Assembly: GCA_001897835.1 (NCBI GenBank)
Contig: MKUN01000029.1
Span: 1 to 64,000 of the forward strand
DNA from: Bacteroidetes bacterium 46-16
GTDB lineage: Bacteria > Bacteroidota > Bacteroidia > Chitinophagales > Chitinophagaceae
Direction: 5' to 3'
DNA length: 64,000 nucleotides
Shown here: in pieces, positions 1-7,367 of the stretch
Position numbering within the stretch: the stretch's first letter is position 1
Layout of the letters: the number at the start of each line of letters is the position of its first letter
Program-made: the position numbers and the translations under genes
Notes under the pieces: generated by a model
Databases searched by the model: none
The model's input: only the letters and a program-made list of their open reading frames with translations
What the model was told of the DNA's origin: nothing

Positions 1-1882
1 AATAACATAGCTTCTGCGCATAGATCCATTTTATGCCCGGTCCGCTGAAGCTGTTCGTTTGTGCAGTAATGCCATCATTCCACAGGTAGAAAGTATAGCC
101 CGGCGGGCCGTCCACATTCACGCTGGCTATATTATCAAAGCACAGCGTGGTATCACCGCCATACATGCTCACCGAGTCCTGTGGTATCGTGGTGGCGGTG
201 AAGTGCACCGTATCGATCAGCATATTGCAGCCGTTAATGGCCGTCACCCATTTGGTAATACTGCTGAAGAAGGTATCGGTTTGGCCTATATGTCCGTCAC
301 TCCAGGTGTAGGAGGTATAGCCGCCGGGGGCGGTCACCGGTATCGGCGAGTAGGCAATGCAGTGGCTGGTATCCATTGCCAGCTTCGTGGTATCCCGCCA
401 GTCGTGCACGTGGAAGGTGTCCGTATTCTTATTACATCCATCAGTTTTACAAACAACCCATTTTGTTCCCGGCACTGTTATTGTATCAGTTTGCGTCACA
501 TTGCCATCGCTCCATGCATAACTGGTATATCCCGCAGTTGCTGAAAAAATCACCGTGTCATTTACCAAACACATAGTCGTATCCACAACATTCGTAGTAT
601 TGACTACCGTATCTGCGGATATATGAAAAGTATCGACAGCAATGCCGCAGCTTACTGTTGAAATGACCCATTTAGTACCGGCGGCCGAAAATGTATCCGA
701 GTTCATAGTACTCCCATCGCTCCACAGATAACTATCATATCCGGTAGGGGCTAGAACAAAAAAACTGTCAACTAAGCATACGGTTGTGTCGTGGACAACT
801 GTGCGATTAAAAACATTTGGAACAAAGTCATTTCCTAGTGTCATCCCGTTATTGATAGCAAAAACAGGGGTTGCATTATAATTGCAGGCAAGACCAGCAG
901 CATTCGGATCATTAATAACGTATACTGATACACCTTGAATCAGGTATAGTTTGCCATCGGGGCCTATTCGCATACCGTGACAATAGACATTGGCTATGCT
1001 TGTCCGTGAGTTCTTTACGGCTAATACATCTGGCAACAACGATAGATCATACTGGTAAATATGGTTAGAGATATTTTGGCTGGTGTACAATTTCGTTCCG
1101 TCTGGTGAAAAACTAACTCCATATGCATACATAGTGTCGAGGTCAATGCCATTAAAAACTTGTCCCGTAGTATTATTAAATGAGTGCAGTTCGACGTCAG
1201 TGGTATTTACTAAGCTTCCATTAACAAGGGCAATTGTGCTGTCGTCTGGCGACACCTTCATTTCGCCGAAATGATATGGGTCGGTACCCGTTATAAAGCC
1301 TGAATTAGAAATTACCGGGGTAGTCGAAATACCTGTAGCATCTATTTTAAATGCATGAAAAACAGGATCTGATTTACTATGCACCACGAGCCACTGGTAA
1401 CAGCCATTCCCCCTAATTGCGATCATCTTTTCATACATATTGCTATCTAAAAGAATATTTTTTTGCCCAACAATTACATCTCCATACCCCCCGTTAAGCG
1501 TCATATCAATTACTGAGTAAAAGACATCGGAATTTACAGTAAACAAATAATATTGGTTAGGATTATTATAAGACTGGACAATTAAAGCTCCTTGCGTGTT
1601 TGAGGTACTCCCCGATAAGCCTGATCCATTCGGCATTACCACATCATTCCTTGCCCATACTTTGTTTGGGGCTGCATAAAAAAGCAGATTGCCATTGGCA
1701 TCACAGACACTCGCACATCCCTCCAATGTGTTTATATTATTACTGAAGAATGCAGGAGGCCCACCGTTAAAATCCATTCCGCCTCCACTACCAAAACACC
1801 ACACATTATTCTCCCCCTGCCCGTATGAGGAAAACGGGAAGCAGAACAGGACTAAGAAGTAAAGAATGGCAATAGGTTTCAC
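1..1882 (-). CDS. Secreted beta-propeller protein with C-terminal Cys/Trp repeats, 3' end outside window
   Basis: Open frame of 627 codons that leaves the window before a stop. The start is GTG: a stop codon lies two codons upstream and no ATG precedes the signal peptide (MKPIAILYFLVLFCFPFSSYGQ). Residues about 25-350 look like a beta-propeller, with blades containing SPDDSTIALVN, SPDGTKLYTS and GPDGKLYLI. From about residue 358 there are at least four units of about 68 residues, each with DTTxC, then YxWSDG and then TKWV. Such repeat proteins in Bacteroidota are usually T9SS cargo ending in a gliding-motility-type (type B) sorting domain. That end is not visible here, so secretion by T9SS is inferred. 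Substrate and function are unknown. Confidence 0.85.
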   Translation of the reverse strand, partial: MKPIAILYFLVLFCFPFSSYGQGENNVWCFGSGGGMDFNGGPPAFFSNNINTLEGCASVCDANGNLLFYAAPNKVWARNDVVMPNGSGLSGSTSNTQGALIVQSYNNPNQYYLFTVNSDVFYSVIDMTLNGGYGDVIVGQKNILLDSNMYEKMIAIRGNGCYQWLVVHSKSDPVFHAFKIDATGISTTPVISNSGFITGTDPYHFGEMKVSPDDSTIALVNGSLVNTTDVELHSFNNTTGQVFNGIDLDTMYAYGVSFSPDGTKLYTSQNISNHIYQYDLSLLPDVLAVKNSRTSIANVYCHGMRIGPDGKLYLIQGVSVYVINDPNAAGLACNYNATPVFAINNGMTLGNDFVPNVFNRTVVHDTTVCLVDSFFVLAPTGYDSYLWSDGSTMNSDTFSAAGTKWVISTVSCGIAVDTFHISADTVVNTTNVVDTTMCLVNDTVIFSATAGYTSYAWSDGNVTQTDTITVPGTKWVVCKTDGCNKNTDTFHVHDWRDTTKLAMDTSHCIAYSPIPVTAPGGYTSYTWSDGHIGQTDTFFSSITKWVTAINGCNMLIDTVHFTATTIPQDSVSMYGGDTTLCFDNIASVNVDGPPGYTFYLWNDGITAQTNSFSGPGIKWIYAQKLCY

Positions 1883-1960
1883 TACCTAAAAATATATAAA
1901 AATAGAAATAAATCATAAAAATGCCATCTGTTTCTTTGTTTTGATAGCATAAAAACAAGC

Positions 1961-1994
1961 TTTTATCACACCCTGAAAACAGGGTATCATAAAA
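1961..1994. repeat. Imperfect inverted repeat with AAAA loop
   Basis: Fifteen-base arms (1961-1975 and 1980-1994) pair at 13 of 15 positions around an AAAA loop. The core is ACCCTG/CAGGGT and the outer part is A/T. It looks like a bidirectional terminator, but both flanking genes point away from it, so it may lie in the leader of the minus-strand gene or be a protein-binding site. Confidence 0.55.
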
Positions 1995-2286
1995 ATTAAA
2001 TTTGCCGCTCCTCTTTCCATTAGCGAACTTTGCAGGGCAATTGATCTCTTGATAACCACCTGGAAGTAACCCTTCTTCACTTTGTATCATGATCACCTCA
2101 TTGCTTATGATACAGCCAGGTAATTGGAGCAGCTAAGCTCAGGAACTTCCATCGTCAACTTTTTTTAATTCAATCAGGTAATAACAGGAAATAACTATAA
2201 AAAACATACATCGCTACAGTAAAGGCTTCTCAGCATTTTTACCTGCTGCAACAGGAAATAATACACCACCGGAAAAAAGGAAATAA

Positions 2287-2318
2287 CCTATCAACTTATC
2301 AACCTATTGACTTATCAA
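2287..2318. repeat. Two tandem 16-bp repeats upstream of the beta-propeller gene
   Basis: CCTATCAACTTATCAA at 2287-2302 is followed directly by CCTATTGACTTATCAA at 2303-2318 (14 of 16 identical). A further partial copy, CTTAT, follows. The second copy supplies the ATTG that could act as a -33 element for the gene at 2340. Confidence 0.6.
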
Positions 2319-2339
2319 CTTATACACTAACTTTATACT

Positions 2340-3977
2340 ATGAAACAAATTGCCATCCTGCTTTTATTACTTGGCTCATATATATATGCGGGTGCGCAAC
2401 TACCACAGGTAAAGTGGTACTATGACATACACGATGTTTCCTTCGGGCAAACTGCTGCTAAGGATGTGGATGGTGATGGCAGGCTTGAACTAGTATTCAG
2501 CACCTACTGGAACGACAGCACTGTGTATTGCCTCAACGCCGAGGATGGCAGCCTTAAATGGCAACATAAATTGCCCGGTCCCCTCGGTGGCTGCAACGAT
2601 GCCGGCCCTTTGATATTCGATCCCTTTGGTAACGGAAATTATAAAGTGGTCATTCCCGGCTCCTGTATGGATACCACCTTTTGTCTCGATGCCGATAGCG
2701 GTTATGTGCAGTGGAAAACAGTGACCGGCGGCGGCGACTCGCCACCCTCCTGTGCCGATATAGATCACGATGGCAATATAGAAGTGCTGCATGGCACCTT
2801 CGATGGGCATGTGGCCTGCCTGGATGGCAAAACGGGGGCCTTGAAATGGAAGGTGCTTGTGGATGCCAATGCGGCTATAGAAAGCGAAGCAGCTATTATG
2901 GATGCAGAGCACAATGGCACACTCGATTTTGTGGTGGCCACCTGGGATTTCACCAACGACAGCAACCGCATATCCTGCTTCCGGGGCAGCGACCATTCAC
3001 TGGTATGGAGCAGCTACCTGCCCAAAAACCTCATGTACCACGGCACTGCATTTGGCGATATAGATCATGACGGAAGGTATGAGCTCACCATTGGTGATTA
3101 TGATGGCTATGTCTATTGCCTGAATGCCGAAGATGGCAGCCCGCTCTGGAAAGATACGGCCTATGTATATGTGGGCGCGCCCACTACCCTTGCCGACCTG
3201 GATAACGACGGCTACCTCGATGTCATCTACTGCGATGGCGCCAATGTAATTGCCCGTAAGCATGATAAATCGCCGCTGTGGGCCTATCCTATCCCGGGGC
3301 AGGGTTCGTTCCGCGGTGTGGCCGTTGCCGATGTCAATAACGATAATTACCCCGATGTCACCTTTGCCACCGGCGATGGCCAGGTCATATCACTCAATGG
3401 CTCAAACGGCAGCGTCATCCGCTCTGTGAACATGAACACCATTTACCAGGATACCTTCGAGATCGATAATGCCCCCATCATAGCCGATTTTGATGGCGAT
3501 GACACACTTGATCTTTTTATTGTAGGCGGCAAAACACGCTATCCCAATACGGCAATCGACTATGGTCGCGCATACTGCTTTTCATGGGGCATAGGCAACG
3601 GCCCCGACTGGACCATGTTCCGCCGCGATGAGCGCCGCAGCGCCTGTGTATGCGATAGCCTGGGCCTCCCATTGCCACCGCTCAATATCAAAGAGTTAAA
3701 AGCGGCAGAAAGCGGTGACCTTATACTTTCACCCAATCCGAATAATGGTAACTTCATCCTTAGCTTCTCCCTGCCTGCCGATGCCGATGCCCTTATCTCA
3801 ATAACCGATATGGCCGGGCGAAAAGTATTGGCTGATCTCACAAAGTCATACAAAAAGGGACTCAATACAGAATATTTTTCGCAGGAAAAGCTAAATATTT
3901 TAACTCCCGGTATATACCTGTTGCAGCTGAAAACAATTGATTATCAACATATTGAAAAACTAATTATTAACCCATAG
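2340..3977 (+). CDS. Secreted FG-GAP/PQQ-like beta-propeller protein with type A T9SS sorting domain
   Basis: 545 residues. The signal peptide is about residues 1-20 (MKQIAILLLLLGSYIYAGAQ). The body is a beta-propeller in which acidic calcium-binding-type loops (DVDGDGRLE, DIDHDGNIE, DIDHDGRYE, DLDNDGYLD, DFDGDDTLD and two weaker ones) alternate with PQQ-like strands such as YCLNAEDGSLKW. About the last 80 residues, from LSPNPNNGNF to the end, match the type A Por secretion C-terminal domain (NPNNGNF, ISDMAG-like turn, GIYLL, KLIINP). The protein is therefore expected to be exported by Sec and then across the outer membrane by T9SS, with the tail cleaved and the product surface-anchored or released. 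Its ligand is not evident. It is a single gene; the next gene, oxyR, is unrelated. Confidence 0.9.
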   Translation: MKQIAILLLLLGSYIYAGAQLPQVKWYYDIHDVSFGQTAAKDVDGDGRLELVFSTYWNDSTVYCLNAEDGSLKWQHKLPGPLGGCNDAGPLIFDPFGNGNYKVVIPGSCMDTTFCLDADSGYVQWKTVTGGGDSPPSCADIDHDGNIEVLHGTFDGHVACLDGKTGALKWKVLVDANAAIESEAAIMDAEHNGTLDFVVATWDFTNDSNRISCFRGSDHSLVWSSYLPKNLMYHGTAFGDIDHDGRYELTIGDYDGYVYCLNAEDGSPLWKDTAYVYVGAPTTLADLDNDGYLDVIYCDGANVIARKHDKSPLWAYPIPGQGSFRGVAVADVNNDNYPDVTFATGDGQVISLNGSNGSVIRSVNMNTIYQDTFEIDNAPIIADFDGDDTLDLFIVGGKTRYPNTAIDYGRAYCFSWGIGNGPDWTMFRRDERRSACVCDSLGLPLPPLNIKELKAAESGDLILSPNPNNGNFILSFSLPADADALISITDMAGRKVLADLTKSYKKGLNTEYFSQEKLNILTPGIYLLQLKTIDYQHIEKLIINP

Positions 3978-4013
3978 GCTATAATAATACTAAGTTAACA
4001 TATACTCATAGGC

Positions 4014-4030
4014 TATAGATATACTCTATA
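4014..4030. promoter_or_regulatory. Probable OxyR operator (perfect 6-bp inverted repeat)
   Basis: TATAGA-N5-TCTATA. The inner part reads ATAG-N7-CTAT, the half-site spacing known for OxyR in E. coli. It lies 45 bp upstream of the oxyR start and just upstream of the -7 box at 4045, where a LysR-type regulator would sit for autoregulation. An 11-bp direct repeat, CATAGGCTATA, occurs at 3973-3983 and 4007-4017, the second copy overlapping this palindrome. Confidence 0.6.
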
Positions 4031-4044
4031 TCACATGGAAGTAT

Positions 4045-4052
4045 TAGGTTTG
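4045..4052 (+). promoter_or_regulatory. Bacteroidota -7 box for oxyR
   Basis: TAGGTTTG matches TAnnTTTG exactly and lies 22 bp before the ATG, giving a predicted leader of about 17 nt. No TTTG-type -33 element is present at the expected spacing. The inverted repeat at 4014-4030 occupies that place, consistent with an activator-dependent or autoregulated promoter. Confidence 0.55.
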
Positions 4053-4074
4053 CCTAACAATAGCTTATCCTTAT

Positions 4075-5031
4075 ATGACCATCACACAACTTGAATATGT
4101 CGTAGCAGTAGCCACTTACAAGAGTTTTGTATCAGCTGCCGAAAAGTGTTTTGTCACTCAGCCCACGCTCAGTATGCAGATACAGAAGCTGGAAGATGAA
4201 CTGGGCGTAAAACTGTTTGACCGTAATAAGCACCCAATAGCCATCACAGCTATGGGCGAGGCTATAGTTGAGCAGGCGCGTATAGTGCTATCGGAATGTG
4301 ATAAGATCAACGAACTGATACAACTGCAGCAAAATAATCTTGCAGGCAAATTCAGGTTCGCTGTCATCCCGACAGTAGCGCCATATATACTCCCGGGCCT
4401 GCTTGAGCACTATTCAGCTAAGTACCCCGACGTAAAGCTCGATGTGAAGGAACTGGAAACACACCAGGTCATAACTGCCCTGCGCAATAACGAGATCGAT
4501 GCCGCGCTGCTCAGCACCCCGCTCGAGGAGAACGATATAAAAGAATACCCGCTGTTTTACGAACCCTTCGTAGCTTATTTTTCAGAGGGCGAAAAGGCAT
4601 TGAAGAAGCGACTGATCTCCCCATCCGATATCGAGCTCGATCGTATATGGCTGCTCAATGAGGGGCACTGTATGCGCAACCAGATCATTAACCTCTGCAG
4701 CGACCAGGTACAACGCCTGCAAAGCGAGCGTGCCTACCGTTACGAATCAAGCAATGTGGAGACACTCCGTAAGCTGGTGGATAAGAACAAAGGCTTTACC
4801 GTACTGCCCGAGCTGGCTACTGTTGAGTTCAATGAAGACCAGATGGAAAAGATACGCTACTTCGAAGATCCTGAGCCGGTGCGCGAGATAAGCCTTGTGA
4901 CCAGCGGGCATTTCGTGCGCCTCACCCTGCTTCAAAGCCTCATGGACGAGATACTGCAACTGGTGCCGGAAAAAATGAGGGTCCAAAAGAAGAACAGGAA
5001 AGTGCTGCGCATACAGAGCGCTAAACTGTAG
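4075..5031 (+). CDS. oxyR: LysR-family hydrogen peroxide sensor OxyR
   Basis: 318 residues, the usual OxyR length. Residues 1-60 form the LysR winged helix-turn-helix (ITQLEYVVAVATYKSF, CFVTQPTLSMQIQKLE, GVKLFDR), followed by the linker helix and a substrate-binding-like sensor domain from about residue 90. The OxyR signature GHCMRNQ carries Cys199, and a second cysteine is at Cys208, the same positions as the redox pair of E. coli OxyR. The protein should therefore sense peroxide through disulfide formation and activate antioxidant genes. None of those targets (catalase, AhpC, Dps) is in this window. The 3' end overlaps the convergent gene by 11 bp. The palindrome and -7 box upstream suggest autoregulation. 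Confidence 0.93.
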   Translation: MTITQLEYVVAVATYKSFVSAAEKCFVTQPTLSMQIQKLEDELGVKLFDRNKHPIAITAMGEAIVEQARIVLSECDKINELIQLQQNNLAGKFRFAVIPTVAPYILPGLLEHYSAKYPDVKLDVKELETHQVITALRNNEIDAALLSTPLEENDIKEYPLFYEPFVAYFSEGEKALKKRLISPSDIELDRIWLLNEGHCMRNQIINLCSDQVQRLQSERAYRYESSNVETLRKLVDKNKGFTVLPELATVEFNEDQMEKIRYFEDPEPVREISLVTSGHFVRLTLLQSLMDEILQLVPEKMRVQKKNRKVLRIQSAKL

Positions 5032-5677
5032 CTACTATTATCCTGTTAGGGCCATTCTTCAGTACTTTGTGTACCGGGAAAACGTTGTTGAATATCTCTA
5101 GAGTATCATCCCATTCTTTGGGATGGTTTATAATGTAGTTGAGTACTACATTCCCACCTGCCATTGTGCTTTTACGGCAGTTTTCAAGGAATACTTGCTT
5201 GCTTACAAAATCAGGTACCACCCTGCCGGTAAAAATATCTATGATCACAAGGTCAAATTGCTGTTCATTGGCTTGTATGTATAGCTTCGCGTCCTCGCAT
5301 ACCGGCATTATCATATGGTCGGCACTATTGCCCAGCTTTTCAAGTGCCCACTGCAGTACCAGTTGATCTTTATCCACCAGTGTAAATGCGGGACGATATC
5401 CCAGCCTGTGCATGACGGATACCGCACTGCCAAGGCCTGCTCCTAGCACCAGGATATTTTTAGCATCCGGTAACTTTGCTGCAAGCTCTTTATAGGCCAG
5501 CACCAGTGGCCGGTATTTGTTACCATCCGAATAAAGGGCATCAGCAGTAGCGAGCTGCCACCTGTTGCGATATAAAAAAAGCTCCAGTACCGGATTTTCT
5601 GTACTGGAGCCTTTACGCATTCTTACAGGGTAAAAAAAACTGAAGAAAATGCTAAGAAAAAGGTAGAATTTACGCAT
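5021..5677 (-). CDS. Spermidine-synthase-like methyltransferase-fold protein
   Basis: 218 residues with a Rossmann fold of the polyamine aminopropyltransferase superfamily. The nucleotide-binding glycine loop is NILVLGAGLGSAV, the acidic end of strand 2 is TLVDKD, and the catalytic-site-like loop is VIIDIFTG. It is shorter than true spermidine synthases (about 280 residues) and lacks their N-terminal beta domain, so polyamine synthesis should not be assumed. Such short SpeE-like proteins are common in Bacteroidota and uncharacterised. The first 20 residues are hydrophobic (FYLFLSIFFSFF). A second Met at residue 20 could be the true start if there is no membrane anchor. It is 25 bp upstream of plsY on the opposite-facing side of oxyR and overlaps the oxyR 3' end. 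Confidence 0.75.
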   Translation of the reverse strand: MRKFYLFLSIFFSFFYPVRMRKGSSTENPVLELFLYRNRWQLATADALYSDGNKYRPLVLAYKELAAKLPDAKNILVLGAGLGSAVSVMHRLGYRPAFTLVDKDQLVLQWALEKLGNSADHMIMPVCEDAKLYIQANEQQFDLVIIDIFTGRVVPDFVSKQVFLENCRKSTMAGGNVVLNYIINHPKEWDDTLEIFNNVFPVHKVLKNGPNRIIVATV

Positions 5678-5702
5678 CTCTCATAATATTAGATGCATGA
5701 TA

Positions 5703-6344
5703 TCAATGTTGATGCCTCCGTGTTCTCCGTTTCCTGAACAGGGGTACTTTATTCTCATTACCGCTAAGCAGCCGGCCAATATTTTTATGGTGGGTAAGCA
5801 CTACCAGGCAGGCGGTTGCTATGGCAAAGAGCCTGTAGCTTACTTCAGGCTCGTGAAAGATGAAGAGTATAAGTAACGGGAATGCAATGCTGGCACTAAT
5901 AGAGCTCAGCGATACATAACGCGTAAGGAACAGCATTAACAGGAAAACGCCTACCAGGCTCACGGCGGCAAGCGGTTGTATACCCAGTATCATTCCGAAC
6001 AATGTAGCAATGCCTTTCCCCCCCCTGAACTCAGCCCAAATGGGGAAAATATGACCTAACACAGCGGCAAGGCCCAGGAATATCTGTAAGTTAACGAAAG
6101 GCTCACTGGTCCAGGGATATGGCGAAAAGATCGAAAGCTTTACAGCTATAAAGCCTTTTAGCATGTCTACGAGCATTACAGCAGAGCCTGCCCGGGATCC
6201 TAATATCCTGAAAGTATTCGTAGCACCTGCATTACCACTGCCATGCTCACGAATATCCATACCATACATCTTCTTGCTAACCCAAACCGCAGTAGGAATA
6301 GAACCAATTAGGTATGCCAACACTATTAAAACAGCAATCGTCAT
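5703..6344 (-). CDS. plsY: Glycerol-3-phosphate acyltransferase PlsY
   Basis: 213 residues, typical PlsY length, with about five membrane helices. Signature motifs are present: GSIPTAVW near the N-terminus, the catalytic loop GSGNAGATN (residues about 36-44), GHIFPIW and FRGGKGIAT. PlsY transfers an acyl group from acyl-phosphate to glycerol-3-phosphate in the inner membrane, making lysophosphatidic acid, the first step of phospholipid synthesis. The C-terminal basic tail (RKRRTRRH) is cytoplasmic. It lies between prmA and the SpeE-like gene on the same strand. Confidence 0.95.
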   Translation of the reverse strand: MTIAVLIVLAYLIGSIPTAVWVSKKMYGMDIREHGSGNAGATNTFRILGSRAGSAVMLVDMLKGFIAVKLSIFSPYPWTSEPFVNLQIFLGLAAVLGHIFPIWAEFRGGKGIATLFGMILGIQPLAAVSLVGVFLLMLFLTRYVSLSSISASIAFPLLILFIFHEPEVSYRLFAIATACLVVLTHHKNIGRLLSGNENKVPLFRKRRTRRHQH

Positions 6345-6488
6345 TCTGATTTCTTAATCGCAGAGCAACAAATTTATATTTTCCCGCTGGTAAATCCTAA
6401 TAAAAAAATAACGTATTTATTCCTGCGAATTCCTTATAATAATTGCAGCAATTTTAAGTATTCGTTAAGCATATCAATTAAGTAAACA

Positions 6489-7304
6489 TTATTTTTTCAC
6501 CAATAAATTGATCCAGTTATTCAGGACATTAGTACTGATAAAGCTAAGCCCTTCTGCTATAGCAGCACTATTTACTATATCTAAATCTTCTTTCAACAGC
6601 CCGCTCATTAAGATATAACCGTCTTTTGCCACTAATGTTGCCAGTTTATTCATATAAGTAAGTAAGATATTCCGGTTAATATTGGCTAAAATAATATCGA
6701 ACTTCTCCATCTTAACGTATTCAAGCGAACCTTGTAATACAGTTATGCTGGTACATGAGTTTTGTTTGATATTTTCCATAGCATTTTGGTATGACCAGGT
6801 ATCGCTATCTACCGCCAGCACCTGTGCGGCGCCCAGTTTCGCGGACAGTATGGCCAATATGCCTGTGCCCGTACCAAAATCCAATACAGACCTAGCTACA
6901 AAATCCATCTGCTGCATTTGCATCATCATAAGCATAGTGGTGGCATGATGCCCCGTGCCAAATGACATTTGCGGCGTGATAACCACCTCATACGGCGTAC
7001 CGATATCGATATTATGGAAATGTGCCCTTACAGTACAAAACCCGGGTACAATAACCGGCTCAAAGCTCGCCTCCCATTGTGCATTCCAGTTCTGCTCCTC
7101 TACATCATCTACCTCGTAAGCAACCGCATGTTCGGCAAGAATAGTTTCTACTGCTGCTACATCAAAATCACCTGTAATTATATACGCAAATAGCTTGCCC
7201 CCTGTCTCCTCAAATCCATCAAATCCCGTTTTGGCCAGTTTAGCTATTAAGATCTCACGAAGTGCTGCATCTGCCGCAGTAATAGAAAGTTGCTTGTATT
7301 GCAT
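6489..7304 (-). CDS. prmA: Ribosomal protein L11 methyltransferase PrmA
   Basis: 271 residues. An N-terminal substrate-recognition domain (about 1-90) is followed by the SAM-binding domain: MSFGTGHHATT, VLDFGTGTGILAI (motif I), AVDSD (motif II) and the NINRNILL motif characteristic of PrmA. It trimethylates ribosomal protein L11 at several amino groups. The length agrees with the short PrmA form usual in Bacteroidota. It follows the PorE-like gene but is separated from it by a terminator-like hairpin, so it is probably transcribed separately. Confidence 0.95.
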   Translation of the reverse strand: MQYKQLSITAADAALREILIAKLAKTGFDGFEETGGKLFAYIITGDFDVAAVETILAEHAVAYEVDDVEEQNWNAQWEASFEPVIVPGFCTVRAHFHNIDIGTPYEVVITPQMSFGTGHHATTMLMMMQMQQMDFVARSVLDFGTGTGILAILSAKLGAAQVLAVDSDTWSYQNAMENIKQNSCTSITVLQGSLEYVKMEKFDIILANINRNILLTYMNKLATLVAKDGYILMSGLLKEDLDIVNSAAIAEGLSFISTNVLNNWINLLVKK

Positions 7305-7318
7305 AGTTTACAAAGTAA

Positions 7319-7346
7319 AAGAGGTTGCACCTAAGTACAACCTCTT
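7319..7346 (-). terminator. Hairpin terminator after the PorE-like gene
   Basis: Stem AAGAGGTTG (7319-7327) pairs with CAACCTCTT (7338-7346) around a 10-nt loop. On the minus strand the stem is followed by a short T-rich stretch. It sits between the stop of the OmpA-family gene and the start of prmA. Confidence 0.65.
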
Positions 7347-7367
7347 ACAAAAATAAAATATTATTTA

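Larger units (their letters stand above)
1883..2339. other. Divergent intergenic region with a hairpin and a 16-bp tandem repeat
   Basis: No convincing gene is seen. The region separates two divergent secreted-protein genes and is AT-rich. It holds an imperfect inverted repeat (1961-1994, AAAA loop) and a 16-bp tandem duplication (2287-2302 and 2303-2318) just upstream of the plus-strand gene. A weak promoter-like pair (ATTG at 2306-2309, TAACTTTA at 2328-2335) abuts the ATG at 2340. Confidence 0.5.

Noticed and set aside
59-544. Plus-strand 161-codon frame
   Set aside because: Antisense to the repeat region of the minus-strand secreted protein, whose signal peptide, propeller and repeats are unmistakable.
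1806-2096. Minus-strand 96-codon frame
   Set aside because: Out of frame with the GTG-start gene it overlaps and crosses a hairpin; no family resemblance.
5021-5677. True spermidine synthase SpeE
   Set aside because: Too short and without the N-terminal beta domain; only the superfamily call is supported.
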